Source: Paenibacillus sp. (GTDB taxonomy: Bacteria; Bacillota; Bacilli; Paenibacillales; Paenibacillaceae). Taken from it: a DNA stretch of 50,036 bases. The stretch is from the NCBI GenBank assembly GCA_017512705.1, contig JAFWEX010000040.1:1-50036 (forward strand). The letters run 5' to 3'. The notes below the pieces were generated by a model. The model did no database searches. It saw only the letters and a list, made by a program, of their open reading frames with translations, and was not told the DNA's origin. This document shows positions 12,001 to 19,400 of the stretch, one piece after another. Each line of letters begins with the position of its first letter. Within the stretch, counting starts at the first letter, position 1. The translations under genes were made by a program, and so were the position numbers.

Positions 12001-12883
12001 CGGTGCTGACGAACATGCCGATGGTTTCTTTTTCCTTTTTGCTGGTCCGATTGGCGAAAACGGTACCTACTGGAACATCGGTGCTGTCGGTCAGCTTGTA
12101 CAATAAGACATACATAGCGGACAAAAATAACGTATATAAGCTGACCTGATACTGTTCGCTGAAGGTAAGTATGCGTTCATACCGGGAACCGTCCAATGTG
12201 ATAGCCAGTTTATTGGACTCACTGCCAACGGAGAAAGGTGGCACCGGCTTCATGCCGGTCGTTTCAGGCAAAGTGCTGTACTTCGTCAGCCAGTACTCCC
12301 TCCCTTTTTGATAACGCTGCGATTGCTCATATTCATGTTCAGCAGAAATATAATCCAAATAGGAAGGAACCTGAGCACTACCGGAGATGTTTCTGCCACT
12401 GCGCAGCTCCAGATATTTTTCCATCACAGCATGTAGCAGAGCATTAACAGACAAGCCATCGGCGATGATATGATTTATCGTCAAATTAAGCCACACGTGA
12501 CCGTTGGCAAAATGAATAATGGTAAATTGGTGGAGGTGTTCGTCGAACACGCTGACCGGCTTCTCGGTTATTTCTTTTACCCATGTATAAAATTGTTCGG
12601 TTGTGTCTAATTCGAGGTGGCTTATCCTCGCTCGCACATTCTCCGGTTCTTCAAACCACTGCGTTGGATTTTGTAGTTCCCCATCAATACGGATCCGGAA
12701 GGCGTCATAGGTTTTGACGATCTCTACTGCTGCTTGCTCTAGAAGCTGTGTGTCAATCTCACCCGTAATCTGGTATGTTGCGGAAAGCATCGTGATGGAC
12801 GTACCCGGATTCATAATTTCCATAAACCATATTCGGCGCTGGGCTTGCGTTAATCCGTATTGCTTGTTGGTATTCTCTCTCAC
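1..12883 (-). CDS. pmxE: Polymyxin-type NRPS, PmxE-like (C-terminal end beyond window)
   Basis: This is the initiating synthetase of a cationic lipopeptide. It is open from a GTG start at 12883 (GGGAG nine bases upstream) to the left edge, 4294 codons, with no stop seen. Domain order, with approximate bases: C1 12860-11520, A1 11490-10000, T1 about 9880-9820; C2 9670-8380, A2 8330-6845, T2 about 6740-6680; C3 6525-5240, A3 5140-3510, T3 about 3420-3360; epimerase 3225-1900; C4 1815-510; A4 from about 430, cut by the edge. Specificity residues read by alignment to GrsA: A1 DVGEISSVDK (Dab), A2 DFWNIGMVHK (Thr), A3 DVGEISSIDK (Dab). The epimerase has an intact HHLVVDG motif and T3 has GGDS, so residue 3 should be D-Dab. 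C1 should be the acylating starter domain; its motif is NHIIADG. A4 is cut before its pocket residues. The family assignment is firm; the 3' end was not seen. Confidence 0.9.
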   Translation of the reverse strand, partial: MRENTNKQYGLTQAQRRIWFMEIMNPGTSITMLSATYQITGEIDTQLLEQAAVEIVKTYDAFRIRIDGELQNPTQWFEEPENVRARISHLELDTTEQFYTWVKEITEKPVSVFDEHLHQFTIIHFANGHVWLNLTINHIIADGLSVNALLHAVMEKYLELRSGRNISGSAQVPSYLDYISAEHEYEQSQRYQKGREYWLTKYSTLPETTGMKPVPPFSVGSESNKLAITLDGSRYERILTFSEQYQVSLYTLFLSAMYVLLYKLTDSTDVPVGTVFANRTSKKEKETIGMFVSTVATRIHLNPDGHLLSLIQTVSKENTADLRYQKYPYNQLIQDLREQHGRNDLSELFRTSLEYLPLNIVEYDELKVRLEAHFARHEMDDLLLRFDHMLNEGHVILHASYRTGLFEKVEIDRIMEQYVTVLDQFLHTPKMTVREITLLSEQERQRILDFFNPPIAELSEGKAFHRYVEKFAQEIPDHPAVVYMDKQLTYGELNKRADQLASLLRAQGVGKETITGIWAERSVELLVGVLAVWKAGGAYVPLDPDYPVERIEYMLSDSEASVLLTQQHLLEQAGVWLADERLKLQDVFAMDDEQIYNETADGVKFESADSAPQDLAYVIYTSGTTGRPKGVMIEHGSLMNTADAYRREYRLDQFPVRLLQLASFSFDVFVGDIARTLYNGGTMVIVPKDDRIDPDRLYGWIRDQNITLFESTPALILPFMQHIYEEGLDVSSMQLLITSSDACSVADYRLLQTRFGGQFRIINSYGVTEAAVDSSFYDEPLDKLPPSGHVPIGKAWLNARFYIVDAALNPVPVGVPGELVIGGAGVARGYWKRPDLTAEMFVESPFVPGERLYRTGDMARWLEDGNVDFIGRIDYQVKIRGFRIELGEIETALLQFPGVKQAVVIDRTDEQGQKYLCGYVAAAATLQLSDLRSQLKQELPAHMIPARLVSLDTLPLTPNGKIDRKALPEPTEEVEVGREYVAPRTTLETRLALIWQQVLGFTQVGVQDDFFELGGHSLRASSLVSKIRKELQVEVPLRDVFHYTTIEQLAQRIRGLRQQETYEITKVDEAEYYPVSSEQKRLYVLRQLDGAERSYNMSAALLLEGKLNHTRVQQAFQALIQRHETLRTGIEQVQGDLVQRIYDEVEFAVDYFQASERELDQVVETYYRPFDLTKPPLLRIGLIEIAEDRHIMLFDMHHIVSDGISTALLFDEFSRLYRGEELPPLHIQYKDYAVWQHSESYAQLLQPQREYWLRQLSGELPVLELPTDFPRPAVQSFEGRTVKFYIEKERTEMLKELAARTGTTLYMVLLSAYSILMHKYSGQEDLIVGTPIAGRTQEEVQPIVGMFINTLAIRSRPERSKSYLSYLEEMKDITLGAFENQNYLFEDLVESLQVPRATGRNPLFDTFFSLQNTENEQIVIEGLKQSFYPLENRTSKFELLLDISELDGELECRLEYATALFRQETAERFARHYDKLLGTITAAPDRDIASLDMLTEEEVSVLLNGFNDSQANYPRQQTIHGLFEEKAKLYPDNVAAIMNEYQMSYRELNERSNRLARRLRAKGVVADQLVAILAERSLDMVVGILAILKAGGAYVPVDPDYPEERIRFMIEDSGAPLLLIQKHLHEKTDFVGIRLELDDYVWGDIGATSAGAPEASNLEPISGPENLAYVIYTSGTTGKPKGTLIEHKNVVRLLFNDKNLFDFGPSDTWTLFHSFCFDFSVWEMYGALLYGGKLVIVPPLTAKNPADFLSLLSREQVTILNQTPTYFYQLLREVLGDHQQNLQIRNVIFGGEALSPLLLKGFKTKYPETKLINMYGITETTVHVTYKEITWVEIEAAKSNIGKPIPTLSVYVLDENRRPVPIGVAGEMYVAGEGLARGYLNRPDLTAEKFVDSPFAEGEKLYRSGDLAAWLPDGNIEYLGRIDHQVKIRGYRIELDEIETQLLNINGVEEAVVLARQDEEGEKALVAYFVADRTLTVSEMRASLAKGMPGYMIPSYFVQLDRMPLTSNGKVDRKALPEPQGGMETGVEYVAPRNQTEAQLVKIWEEVLGYSGIGVLDHFFELGGHSLRATSLVSKIRKEMNVELPLRDVFRHMTVEAMAEAISRLEETQHIFIPKAEEKDYYAVSSAQKRLYVLHQLDSLELNYNLPSALQLEGELDKTRVEKALNLLMARHDMLRTSFEIVNGEPVQRIHSHVDFKVKKLQASEDQVAAILEDFIQPFDLSQPPLLRALMIELEQEKFLLALDMHHICSDGLSMDVLLREFVQLYNGEVLPELRIQYKDYAVWQQSEEQQQQIRRQEEYWRGVFSSELPVLELPLDFTRPAVQQFDGQTLTFTLDAEKSEALKRLAGDTEATLYMLLLAAYSVLLHKYAGQEDIIIGTPVAARSHNDLQPIIGMFVNTLALRLNPAAERTFLDYLQDVKETTIGAYEHQDYPFEELVETIQVSRDLSRNPLFDTMFSLQKHESLDLTLGGLQWSLFDIEEKTAKFDLSLDIVEAKHELVCKIEYATSLFRPETMIRLAGHYEQLLASILSQPGARIADLNFLTENEQHDLLVGFDVSSSALAKQSITEGTSLETCELWREKTFHELFEQQVERTPEALAVVYEDSKLTYAELNAKANQLAYALRSHGVRPEQVVGILADRSVELLIGVLAVWKAGGAYVPLDPDYPAERIEYMLADSRASVLLTQTRLMGQAEAWRCDEALVLEMVLALDDASTYSLGAAETAVGMQSLAQAETEKAALESSATVEAEETRLTVDSALNPANVNKPSDLAYVIYTSGTTGRPKGVAVEHRSLVNTADGYRREYHLNEFQVRLLQLASFSFDVFVGDIARTLYNGGTMVIVPKDDRIDPTRLYSWIRDYAITVFESTPALIVPFMEHVHTEGLDLSSMQLLITSSDACSVSDYRTLQERLGSQFRIINSYGVTEAAIDSSFYDEPLEKLPKMGSVPIGKAWLNAKFYIVDANLKPVPIGVLGELVIGGVGVARGYLNRPDLTAEKFVESPFTAGERLYRTGDLARWMPDGNVDFIGRIDNQVKIRGYRIELGEIESAMKNVTDVRQALVIDRTDERGQKYLCGYVVADSSFDLRGLVSHLDAVLPTHMVPSRIMRLDQMPLTPNGKIDRKALPVPEGSIRTETEYTAPRTPAEQALVSVWQSVLGVQQVGTKDNFFALGGDSIKALQVSSRLLQTGYKLVMKDLFHYPTIATLSLQLQTVERTASQAEVTGEVMLTPIQRWFFEQKPVDVHHSNQAFMQFSKHGYDEEAVREAVHQLVVHHDALRTVYYQTENGYTAWNRSAGENEALFDLEVVDFNGVHNDVKERIEAKANDIQASINLEDGPLVKLGLFRCPEGDHLLIAIHHLVVDGVSWRILLEDFATGYEQALQGQPIRLPLKTDSFQTWAKQLADYANGTVMDREREFWQDIEQLSYEPLPKDFEQGRSKLKDSGVVTVRWSVEETEQLLKQAHRAYHTEMNDLLLTALGRAVQAWSGHDRVLVNLEGHGREDLLPDVDITRTVGWFTSQFPVVLEQVHLQTLGHQVKQVKESLRRIPNKGIGYGILRYLSTPRDGQCFDLEPEISFNYLGQFDQDYESSGSQPSPFSSGSDSSPNAVMDFVLDMNGMVSEGELELTIRYGETQYKRETIERLATLLQSSLSEVISHCVSKEKPELTPSDVLLRDVTVEELDQLAEQTAALGEMENVYNLTPLQKGMLFHSLLDVDSEAYFEQVTFDLYGSLNVEAFTKGLDTLVQRNEALRTNYITGWRDEPIQVVFRERKCEVHFEDIRSVGIEDSEKTIAEFVRADKANKFDLAQGALMRVTVLRTGDESYHVIWSHHHILMDGWCMSFMIKEVFDTYFAIQEQRSLELPPVTSYSRYIEWLEAQDAAKASRYWSEYLAGYDQQTNLPQAKRQLKQGAFEVAEIDVELTRELTGQIERVARQQQVTINTFMQTVWGLVLQIYNSSEDVVFGSVVSGRPAEIPGIESMIGLFINTIPVRIQGKAEETIASILRKTQDQALASGVYETYPLFEIQSLSEQKRDLINHIMVFENYPMEEQIEQVVGGDQEALKIANIRSPEQTNYDLDITVIPEDHMLLRFTYNALTFSEKDIRSLHGHFARALEQVAANPNICVKQLALLTAAEKEHILGRFNPSQSESETVPAVAFHRLFEEQTERTPEAEAVVYENDRLTYAELNERANRLAATLRASGIGRETLVGILAERSVDLLVAVLAVWKAGGAYVPLDPDYPADRVRFMLEDSGAKVLLTQTSLRERAEAWLGEEELALATVLYLDDEASYSEEPANVA

Positions 12884-12919
12884 ATCGACACACTCCCGTT
12901 TTAGAGATTGTTTGTAGAT

Positions 12920-14653
12920 CTAACTGTACAGACGGGCGTAATAGCCCCCAAGTGTCAATAGATCCTGATGGCGACCCCGCTCGACGACCGTACCTTCGTT
13001 CATGACAGTAATCAAATCTGCATGTTCCACGGTGCTGAGACGATGTGCAATCAGAATAGTAGTACGCCCCTTCATCAATACATTAAGGGCCTGCTGTACC
13101 CAATGCTGGGATTCGTTATCCAGCGCAGAAGTCGCTTCATCCAGCAGTAGAATCGGCGAGTCTTTAAGAATCGCCCGGGCAATCGCAATCCGCTGTCTCT
13201 GTCCGCCTGACAACGACGTCCCTCTCTCGCCCACCGATGTTTTATATTGTTCAGGAAGTTCCTGAATGAAATGGTGAGCATACGCCGCTTTGGCTGCCTC
13301 AATCACTTCTTCATCCGTTGCATGGGGGTTACCGTAGCGAATATTTTCCTCAATGGTGCCAGTAAACAAGAACGGTTCCTGCGGGACGTACGCAATCTGC
13401 CTGCGAATTTCGTCCAGCGTGTACTGACCAAACGGTTTGCCTTGAATCAGAATTTCTCCACTATCCACAGGATAGAAGCCAAGCAACAGCTTAATGAGCG
13501 TACTTTTGCCGCTACCGCTGGCTCCGACGATCGCAGCAACCTGACCGGGAAACACCTGCATGGACATGCACGCAAGCACCTTTTTATCCGACTGATAGGA
13601 AAATTCCACATCGCGAAACTCCACCGCAGCCTCTGACACGAGTTTGCTATCTGGAGATCCCAGACGTTCCGGTTCTTCTTCCTCTCTGAATACCTCTTGA
13701 ATGCGGTGAGCCCCCGCGAGCGAATTCTGGGTCATCGACAGAACCGTCCCCAAGTTCAACAACGCATGCGTCAGATTCACTTGCAAAACGGCCAAAGCGG
13801 CCACGCTACCCATTCCCATAAGTCCGTATGCATAAAGAAGACTGCCGATGACGATGATGCCACAGAACGTAACGTAGCTGATAAAATGATTCACCGCAGC
13901 CTGCATGCCGTTTTTCTGCGCAGTTTGCCGAAGTGTCTGCGTCATCTGTTCATTCAATGCCTCATATTGGCTATAAATTGAACGGATGCGAAACAGCTTC
14001 ACCATTTGAATGCCGCCCATAAAATCTTTGAATTTTTCGGTCATTTTACCGAGCGTGTGCAGGCCCTGTTCGGACAAGACACGAATATCCCGCGCGAATT
14101 TCAGGCTGACCACGGAAGACAACAGCAAAATGACAAAGGATACGCCGGCAAACCTCCAGTCGATCAAAACCATGGAAGCAATGGAGCCGATGCAAAAGAC
14201 AATTTGCAGCAACAAAACGAAGTAAACCTGCGAAAATGTAAACTCCACGGTTGTTACGTCGTTGTTCACTCTCGACAGCAAGTCCCCATGATGCGTCTGC
14301 TCCAGAAATCTCGGCCGTACCCGGCACAGCTTGTCATAAAGGCGTTTGCGGATATTCAGTACAGTCAACTCGACACTGCGCTGGTACAAATAAATGAACC
14401 AAGGAGAAATTATATTTTCCAGGAACAGTGCCGCGCCCAAAATGATAAAGGCATTCACCATCAGGGACGTATCTCGGGACTCCGCGAAATCAACTAAGTT
14501 ATGTACGACCAGACTGAAGGCGATCAGGAACAATGTTTGAGTGAGCGCTGTTACAGCAAGGCCGATGGCGTACTGGATTTTGTGCTTGCGGTTCATAAAC
14601 GTCAGCAAATAGCCGAGTTCCTTTACTTGCGAGAGCCATCTGCCCTTTTTCAT
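12920..14653 (-). CDS. pmxD: ABC transporter, permease-ATPase fusion (PmxD-like)
   Basis: A 577-residue half-transporter with an N-terminal six-helix exporter domain (about residues 25-310) and a C-terminal ATPase. Visible ATPase motifs are Walker A GASGSGKST, the signature LSGGQRQR, Walker B ILLLDEATSALD and the switch region AHRLST. It probably forms a heterodimer with the product of the gene just upstream and exports the finished lipopeptide, giving self-protection; this role is inferred from context. The start is well supported: AAGGAGGTGG precedes the ATG, which overlaps the upstream stop by four bases (ATGA), a sign of translational coupling. It ends 36 bases before the pmxE-like GTG start, so the three genes look co-transcribed. 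Polymyxin loci carry two such genes, pmxC and pmxD, between the small and large synthetase genes, as here. Confidence 0.88.
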   Translation of the reverse strand: MKKGRWLSQVKELGYLLTFMNRKHKIQYAIGLAVTALTQTLFLIAFSLVVHNLVDFAESRDTSLMVNAFIILGAALFLENIISPWFIYLYQRSVELTVLNIRKRLYDKLCRVRPRFLEQTHHGDLLSRVNNDVTTVEFTFSQVYFVLLLQIVFCIGSIASMVLIDWRFAGVSFVILLLSSVVSLKFARDIRVLSEQGLHTLGKMTEKFKDFMGGIQMVKLFRIRSIYSQYEALNEQMTQTLRQTAQKNGMQAAVNHFISYVTFCGIIVIGSLLYAYGLMGMGSVAALAVLQVNLTHALLNLGTVLSMTQNSLAGAHRIQEVFREEEEPERLGSPDSKLVSEAAVEFRDVEFSYQSDKKVLACMSMQVFPGQVAAIVGASGSGKSTLIKLLLGFYPVDSGEILIQGKPFGQYTLDEIRRQIAYVPQEPFLFTGTIEENIRYGNPHATDEEVIEAAKAAYAHHFIQELPEQYKTSVGERGTSLSGGQRQRIAIARAILKDSPILLLDEATSALDNESQHWVQQALNVLMKGRTTILIAHRLSTVEHADLITVMNEGTVVERGRHQDLLTLGGYYARLYS

Positions 14654-16476
14654 GTGTACGCCACCTCCTTGTGCTCGGCAGACTCTGTAAACTCCTGATA
14701 GTAAGACTGGGCATACAATCCCTTCATCTCCAGCAATTGTTCATGAGTACCCTTCTCTACAATGGCTCCCTGTTCCATAACCCAAATCTCGTCGACACGT
14801 TGTATCGTAGAGAGTCGATGGGCGATAACCATCGTTGTTCTTTGCTTCATCAATACGTCCAGCGCTTGTTGAACCGCTCTCTCCGACTCTGGATCAAGAG
14901 CCGACGTGGGCTCATCCAGCAGCAGAACCGGAGCATCCTTCAGAAAAGCTCTGGCCATGGCAATACGTTGACGCTGTCCGCCAGACAAAAAGCCACCGCG
15001 CTCCCCGACATACGTCTGGTAACCGTCCGAGAGCTGCATAATGAAGGAATGGGCCTGCGCAGCTTTTGCAGCTTCAATAATCTCGTCCATTGACGCCTGT
15101 TCCCGCCCGTATCCGATATTTTCAGCAATCGTGCCACTAAACAAATAGGAATCCTGAGACACCACGGAAAAATGTGACCGAAGCACCACCGGATCGGCTC
15201 CGTCGATGGAGCTGCCAAATACACGGATTATGCCCTGGTTCACTGGAAGCGAATAAAAGCCGCATACCAGCTTAAACACCGTGCTTTTCCCCCCACCGCT
15301 CGCTCCGACAAGCGCGATTGTCTTGCCTTCAGGCACCGAGAAGCTAACATTCCGCAGAATGGGAGAGTTCTCCTCATACCCGAATGTTACGTTCTGAAAT
15401 TCGATAGGTGCTTCGCTCACTTTCTTAAGCGGACGACCATGTTCCGTTTCGGTCGGCTGCTCTACGATGTCGGAGACCCTTCTCAACGCACCAGCCATTT
15501 CAAACGTCCGCGTGATGAGCTCCGGGATATGCTCCAGCGGTTCCAGACACAGATTCAGCAAGTATAGGAAAGCAACCAGCTCTCCTGCCCCCAGCTGTCC
15601 CTGATAGATCAGATAGCTTCCGTAACTGACTGCGAAAATGATCGGGCTGATCATCAGCGTGGAGAGCAGCGGGTTAACCCAGGCCTCCCGCTTTTTCACA
15701 GCCAGCTTTTTTTGAGCTGTCATCTGCAGCAACACTTGGTAGGATCGAGATAACATACCGGATAACAAGTAGCTTTTTACAATAGGCATACCTCCGAGCG
15801 TATCCTGGAGGTTAACGTTCATTCGTCCCATGTTGGTCTGGGCTTCCTCTGTCAACCGGGCGAGCTGCTTGCCGATCCATTGGGAAACCAGCAGCGCCAC
15901 GGGAAATAACAGCAGGCTATACAACATCAGCTCCCATTGGAGATAGATCAAATAAGTAAAACAACCGATGAATAACAGTGGATGATAGAACCACTGGGCA
16001 AGATCCCGAATCATAAACTGCTGGATAAGCTGCAGGTCATTATTCATCCGCGACAACACGTCGCCGGAGTGCTGCTTTTCCAGATAGGAAACCCGGAGTT
16101 TGCCGATGTGATGCATGACATGATTGCGGATATCCTGTACTGCGGAAGCACTGCTCCGCTCGACGCCAAAGCTCATGAAAAACTTCGCAGGCACACCGAT
16201 CAAAATAACCACAAAGACCGTATACACGATTTGCAGTACGACTGGCCCTGCCCCCTTCTCGGCCTCAGAGGTCAGTTGCTCGATCAAACTTCCTGTCCAT
16301 ATCTCGATAACGGCGGCAGCAATCGCGGACAAGATACCGATAATCATCCAGCCTTTGTGACGGCTTACATAGGACATTAGCCAGCGAAATGCTTTCCATG
16401 TGGCGTAAGCCGTTTGGCGTTTGGAGCGCGTCAATGTGCCATCTTCTAGAACAGACAGTTCCCGGTCAGCTTCCAT
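14650..16476 (-). CDS. pmxC: ABC transporter, permease-ATPase fusion (PmxC-like)
   Basis: A 608-residue half-transporter with a membrane domain (about residues 35-320) followed by an ATPase. Walker A is GASGGGKST, the signature LSGGQRQR, and Walker B VLLLDEPTSALD. I place the start at the ATG at 16476, with GGGG six bases upstream. A TTG eight codons earlier is open but less likely. The start lies inside the last 11 bases of the pmxB-like gene, and the stop overlaps the next transporter start, so the three genes are tightly coupled. It probably pairs with that next transporter to export the peptide. Family membership is clear from the motifs; the substrate is inferred only from the location. 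Confidence 0.88.
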   Translation of the reverse strand: MEADRELSVLEDGTLTRSKRQTAYATWKAFRWLMSYVSRHKGWMIIGILSAIAAAVIEIWTGSLIEQLTSEAEKGAGPVVLQIVYTVFVVILIGVPAKFFMSFGVERSSASAVQDIRNHVMHHIGKLRVSYLEKQHSGDVLSRMNNDLQLIQQFMIRDLAQWFYHPLLFIGCFTYLIYLQWELMLYSLLLFPVALLVSQWIGKQLARLTEEAQTNMGRMNVNLQDTLGGMPIVKSYLLSGMLSRSYQVLLQMTAQKKLAVKKREAWVNPLLSTLMISPIIFAVSYGSYLIYQGQLGAGELVAFLYLLNLCLEPLEHIPELITRTFEMAGALRRVSDIVEQPTETEHGRPLKKVSEAPIEFQNVTFGYEENSPILRNVSFSVPEGKTIALVGASGGGKSTVFKLVCGFYSLPVNQGIIRVFGSSIDGADPVVLRSHFSVVSQDSYLFSGTIAENIGYGREQASMDEIIEAAKAAQAHSFIMQLSDGYQTYVGERGGFLSGGQRQRIAMARAFLKDAPVLLLDEPTSALDPESERAVQQALDVLMKQRTTMVIAHRLSTIQRVDEIWVMEQGAIVEKGTHEQLLEMKGLYAQSYYQEFTESAEHKEVAYT

Positions 16477-19400
16477 GCAGTACCCCGGCTTCTGCTTCAA
16501 TCTGCCATTTAACTTGCTCCAAGATGTCCTGAATGAGGGTTGCCGTCTCGTCTACGCGTGTGAGTTCCAGCAATTCCTCATGCGCACCCTCCAGTCGGTA
16601 TTCCGCGTAATTTTGCAACGTTGCCCTGCGCCAGGACGGCAATTGGTGCTGCAGGCGGAACGCTTCGCTATCCTTCGCGATCAGTTCATAAATCCGTGCC
16701 GAGATCGTACCTGAATTAATAAGCTGCGCTTCGTATGCCAAAGTGGCTTGGACCTTCCGATGAACCCGTTCCCGTACGAGTGAGTTACTCATGAATTCCT
16801 TCTCTTCTTCGTCAAAATCAGCAAGCATTTCTGCAAGCTCTTTCTCTGACTCTTCAGAAGGCGTAAGTGTGTCCTTAATCCAGGAATCCACCATGAGCAC
16901 GTCCGATACGGAATACCCTCTTTTCTCCATCATTTTAGCTACCTCAAACGTCAGATTGCCTCCAAAACAGTAACCAAGAAGCACGTAAGGTCCTTCCGGC
17001 TGGACGCGGACAACCTCGTCCACATAACGATTCAGCATGAGCTCGTAATTGGCGGTATCATCGATAAAATCAATGCCGTAGAGCATAAATCGTCCATCAA
17101 GCCTACTGGCGAGTTCTCGATAACCAATACCGAACCCGGAACCCGGAGGAAAGCAGAATACGTTTAGATCTCCTGCCTTATTCAGTTTAACGAAGGAGTT
17201 CCCCCCTTCATCCAGCCCCAAATTTCCCTCTTCCAATGCCATGCCTTCAACGGTTACATGCTGGAAATCACGGTTCAGTGGGATCTCAATGCCCGTTTCA
17301 TCATAAACAGCTTGAACAAGCCTCATCAGACTTAACGAATTGCCACCCAGCTCGAAAAAGTTATCCTTCACACCCACCTGTGGAACGCCAAGTGTATCTT
17401 GCCAGACATGGGCAATCTTCATTTCGAGCAGCGTTCTCGGTGCAACATATTCGCCGCCTAAAGATTCAACTTCTTCCGGCGAGGGCAGTGCTTTACGGTC
17501 GATTTTCCCGTTTGAGGTCAGTGGCATCTGTGTTAGCTGTACCAGGTACGAAGGAATCATATACCCTGGAAGCTGTTTGGCAAGCTGCCCCTTAATTTCA
17601 TTCGCCGCAAGCCTTTTTTCGGCGACGTAGTATGCGACAAGCTGTTTATGGCCATTCGCATCATTACGGTCAAGAACCTTGGCTTCTCGCACAGATGCAA
17701 TCTTTAGAAGCTGCGTCTCGATTTCGTCCAACTCAATCCGGTACCCGCGGATTTTCACCTGATGGTCGATCCGGCCCAGATATTCAATGTTTCCGTCCGG
17801 CAGCCAAGCTGCCAGGTCGCCCGAGCGGTACAGTTTCTCTCCCTCTGCAAAAGGGGAATCGACGAACTTCTCTGCTGTCAGTTCCGGACGGTTCAGGTAT
17901 CCTCTGGCCAATCCTTCCCCGGCTACGTACATCTCGCCTGCTACACCAATCGGTACAAGGCAACGGTTTTCATCCAGAATGTAAACGCTTAGGGTCGGAA
18001 TGGGCTTACCGATATTACTCTTCGCCGCTTCTATTTCGACCCATGTAATTTCCTTATATGTAACATGAACTGTCGTCTCGGTAATGCCATACATATTGAT
18101 CAGTTTCGTCTCAGGGTACTTCGTCTTAAAGTCCTTGAGCAGCATCGGACTGAGCGCTTCTCCCCCGAAGATAACGTTGCGAATGTGCAGATCATATGGA
18201 TGATCTACCAACATCTTGCGCAACAACTGGTAGAAGTACGTTGGCGTCTGATTCAAAATTGTGACCTGTTCACGGCTTAATAGTGCCAGAAAATCAGCTG
18301 GATTTTTTGCTGTAAGCGGTGGTACAATAACCAGCTTGCCTCCGTACAACAACGCTCCGTACATCTCCCAAACGGAGAAATCAAAGCAGAACGAGTGGAA
18401 CAGCGTCCACGTGTCAGACGGCCCGAAGTCGAACAGGTTTTTGTCGTTAAACAGGAGACGCACAACGTTTTTATGCTCGATCAATGTTCCTTTCGGTTTA
18501 CCCGTCGTTCCTGACGTGTAGATGACATAGGCCAGGTTTTCCGGCCCGGAAATTGGCTCCAGATTGGATACTTCCGGTGCACCTGCCGAGTTCGCGCCAA
18601 TGTCTCCCCATACGTAATCATCCAATTCAAGGCGTGCTCTAGCAAAATCCGTCTTCTCATGCAGATGCTTTTGAATCAGCAATAACGGTGCACCTGAATC
18701 CTCAATCATGAATCGGATACGTTCCTCAGGGTAGTCAGGATCAACAGGCACGTAGGCACCACCTGCTTTGAGTATCGCCAAAATACCAATGACCATATCA
18801 AGCGAACGTTCAGCCAGGATTGCTACCAGTTGATCTGCTTCAACACCCACCTTGCGCAGTTTCCAAGCAAGTCGGTTGGCTCGCCCGTTCAGCTCACGGT
18901 AGCTCATCTGATGCTCATTCATGACGGCCGCCACGTTATTCGGATATAGCTCCGCCTGCTCTTCAAACAAACCATGAATCGTTTTGCTTCGATCAAACTC
19001 GGCTCTCATTTCATTACATTGATTCAGCAACGTTTCTCTCTCGTCTGGGAATAGCACATCAGCTTGTCCAAGCTCCAGATCCGGCTGAAATACAAGCAAA
19101 GACAGAAGCCTAACCAAATGGTCGGATACCTGTTCCACTAACGCATGCTCGTACCGCTGCCCATCAAAACGGATTGCCAGCTTGATAGAATCATTTTCGC
19201 GATCAAAGTGAAACATTGTGTCGGCCGCTACCCGATTACCCAGAGGTTCAGGATGAATCGAACCGAAGGATACCACGGTGTTGATGACCGGGATGCTGTC
19301 CTCCGTATAGTTTAGATGGAGCGGCTCTACCATTTTACGAAAAGGCAGATGCTGATGTTCTAGCGCTTCACCAATGGAGGCTTTAATGTCCCCGAGCAAC

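Noticed and set aside
1-12883. Possible frameshift or split in the left synthetase, since no closed frame is defined there
   Set aside because: Translation on the minus strand stays in one frame from the GTG at 12883 to the window edge. It simply lacks a stop inside the window.
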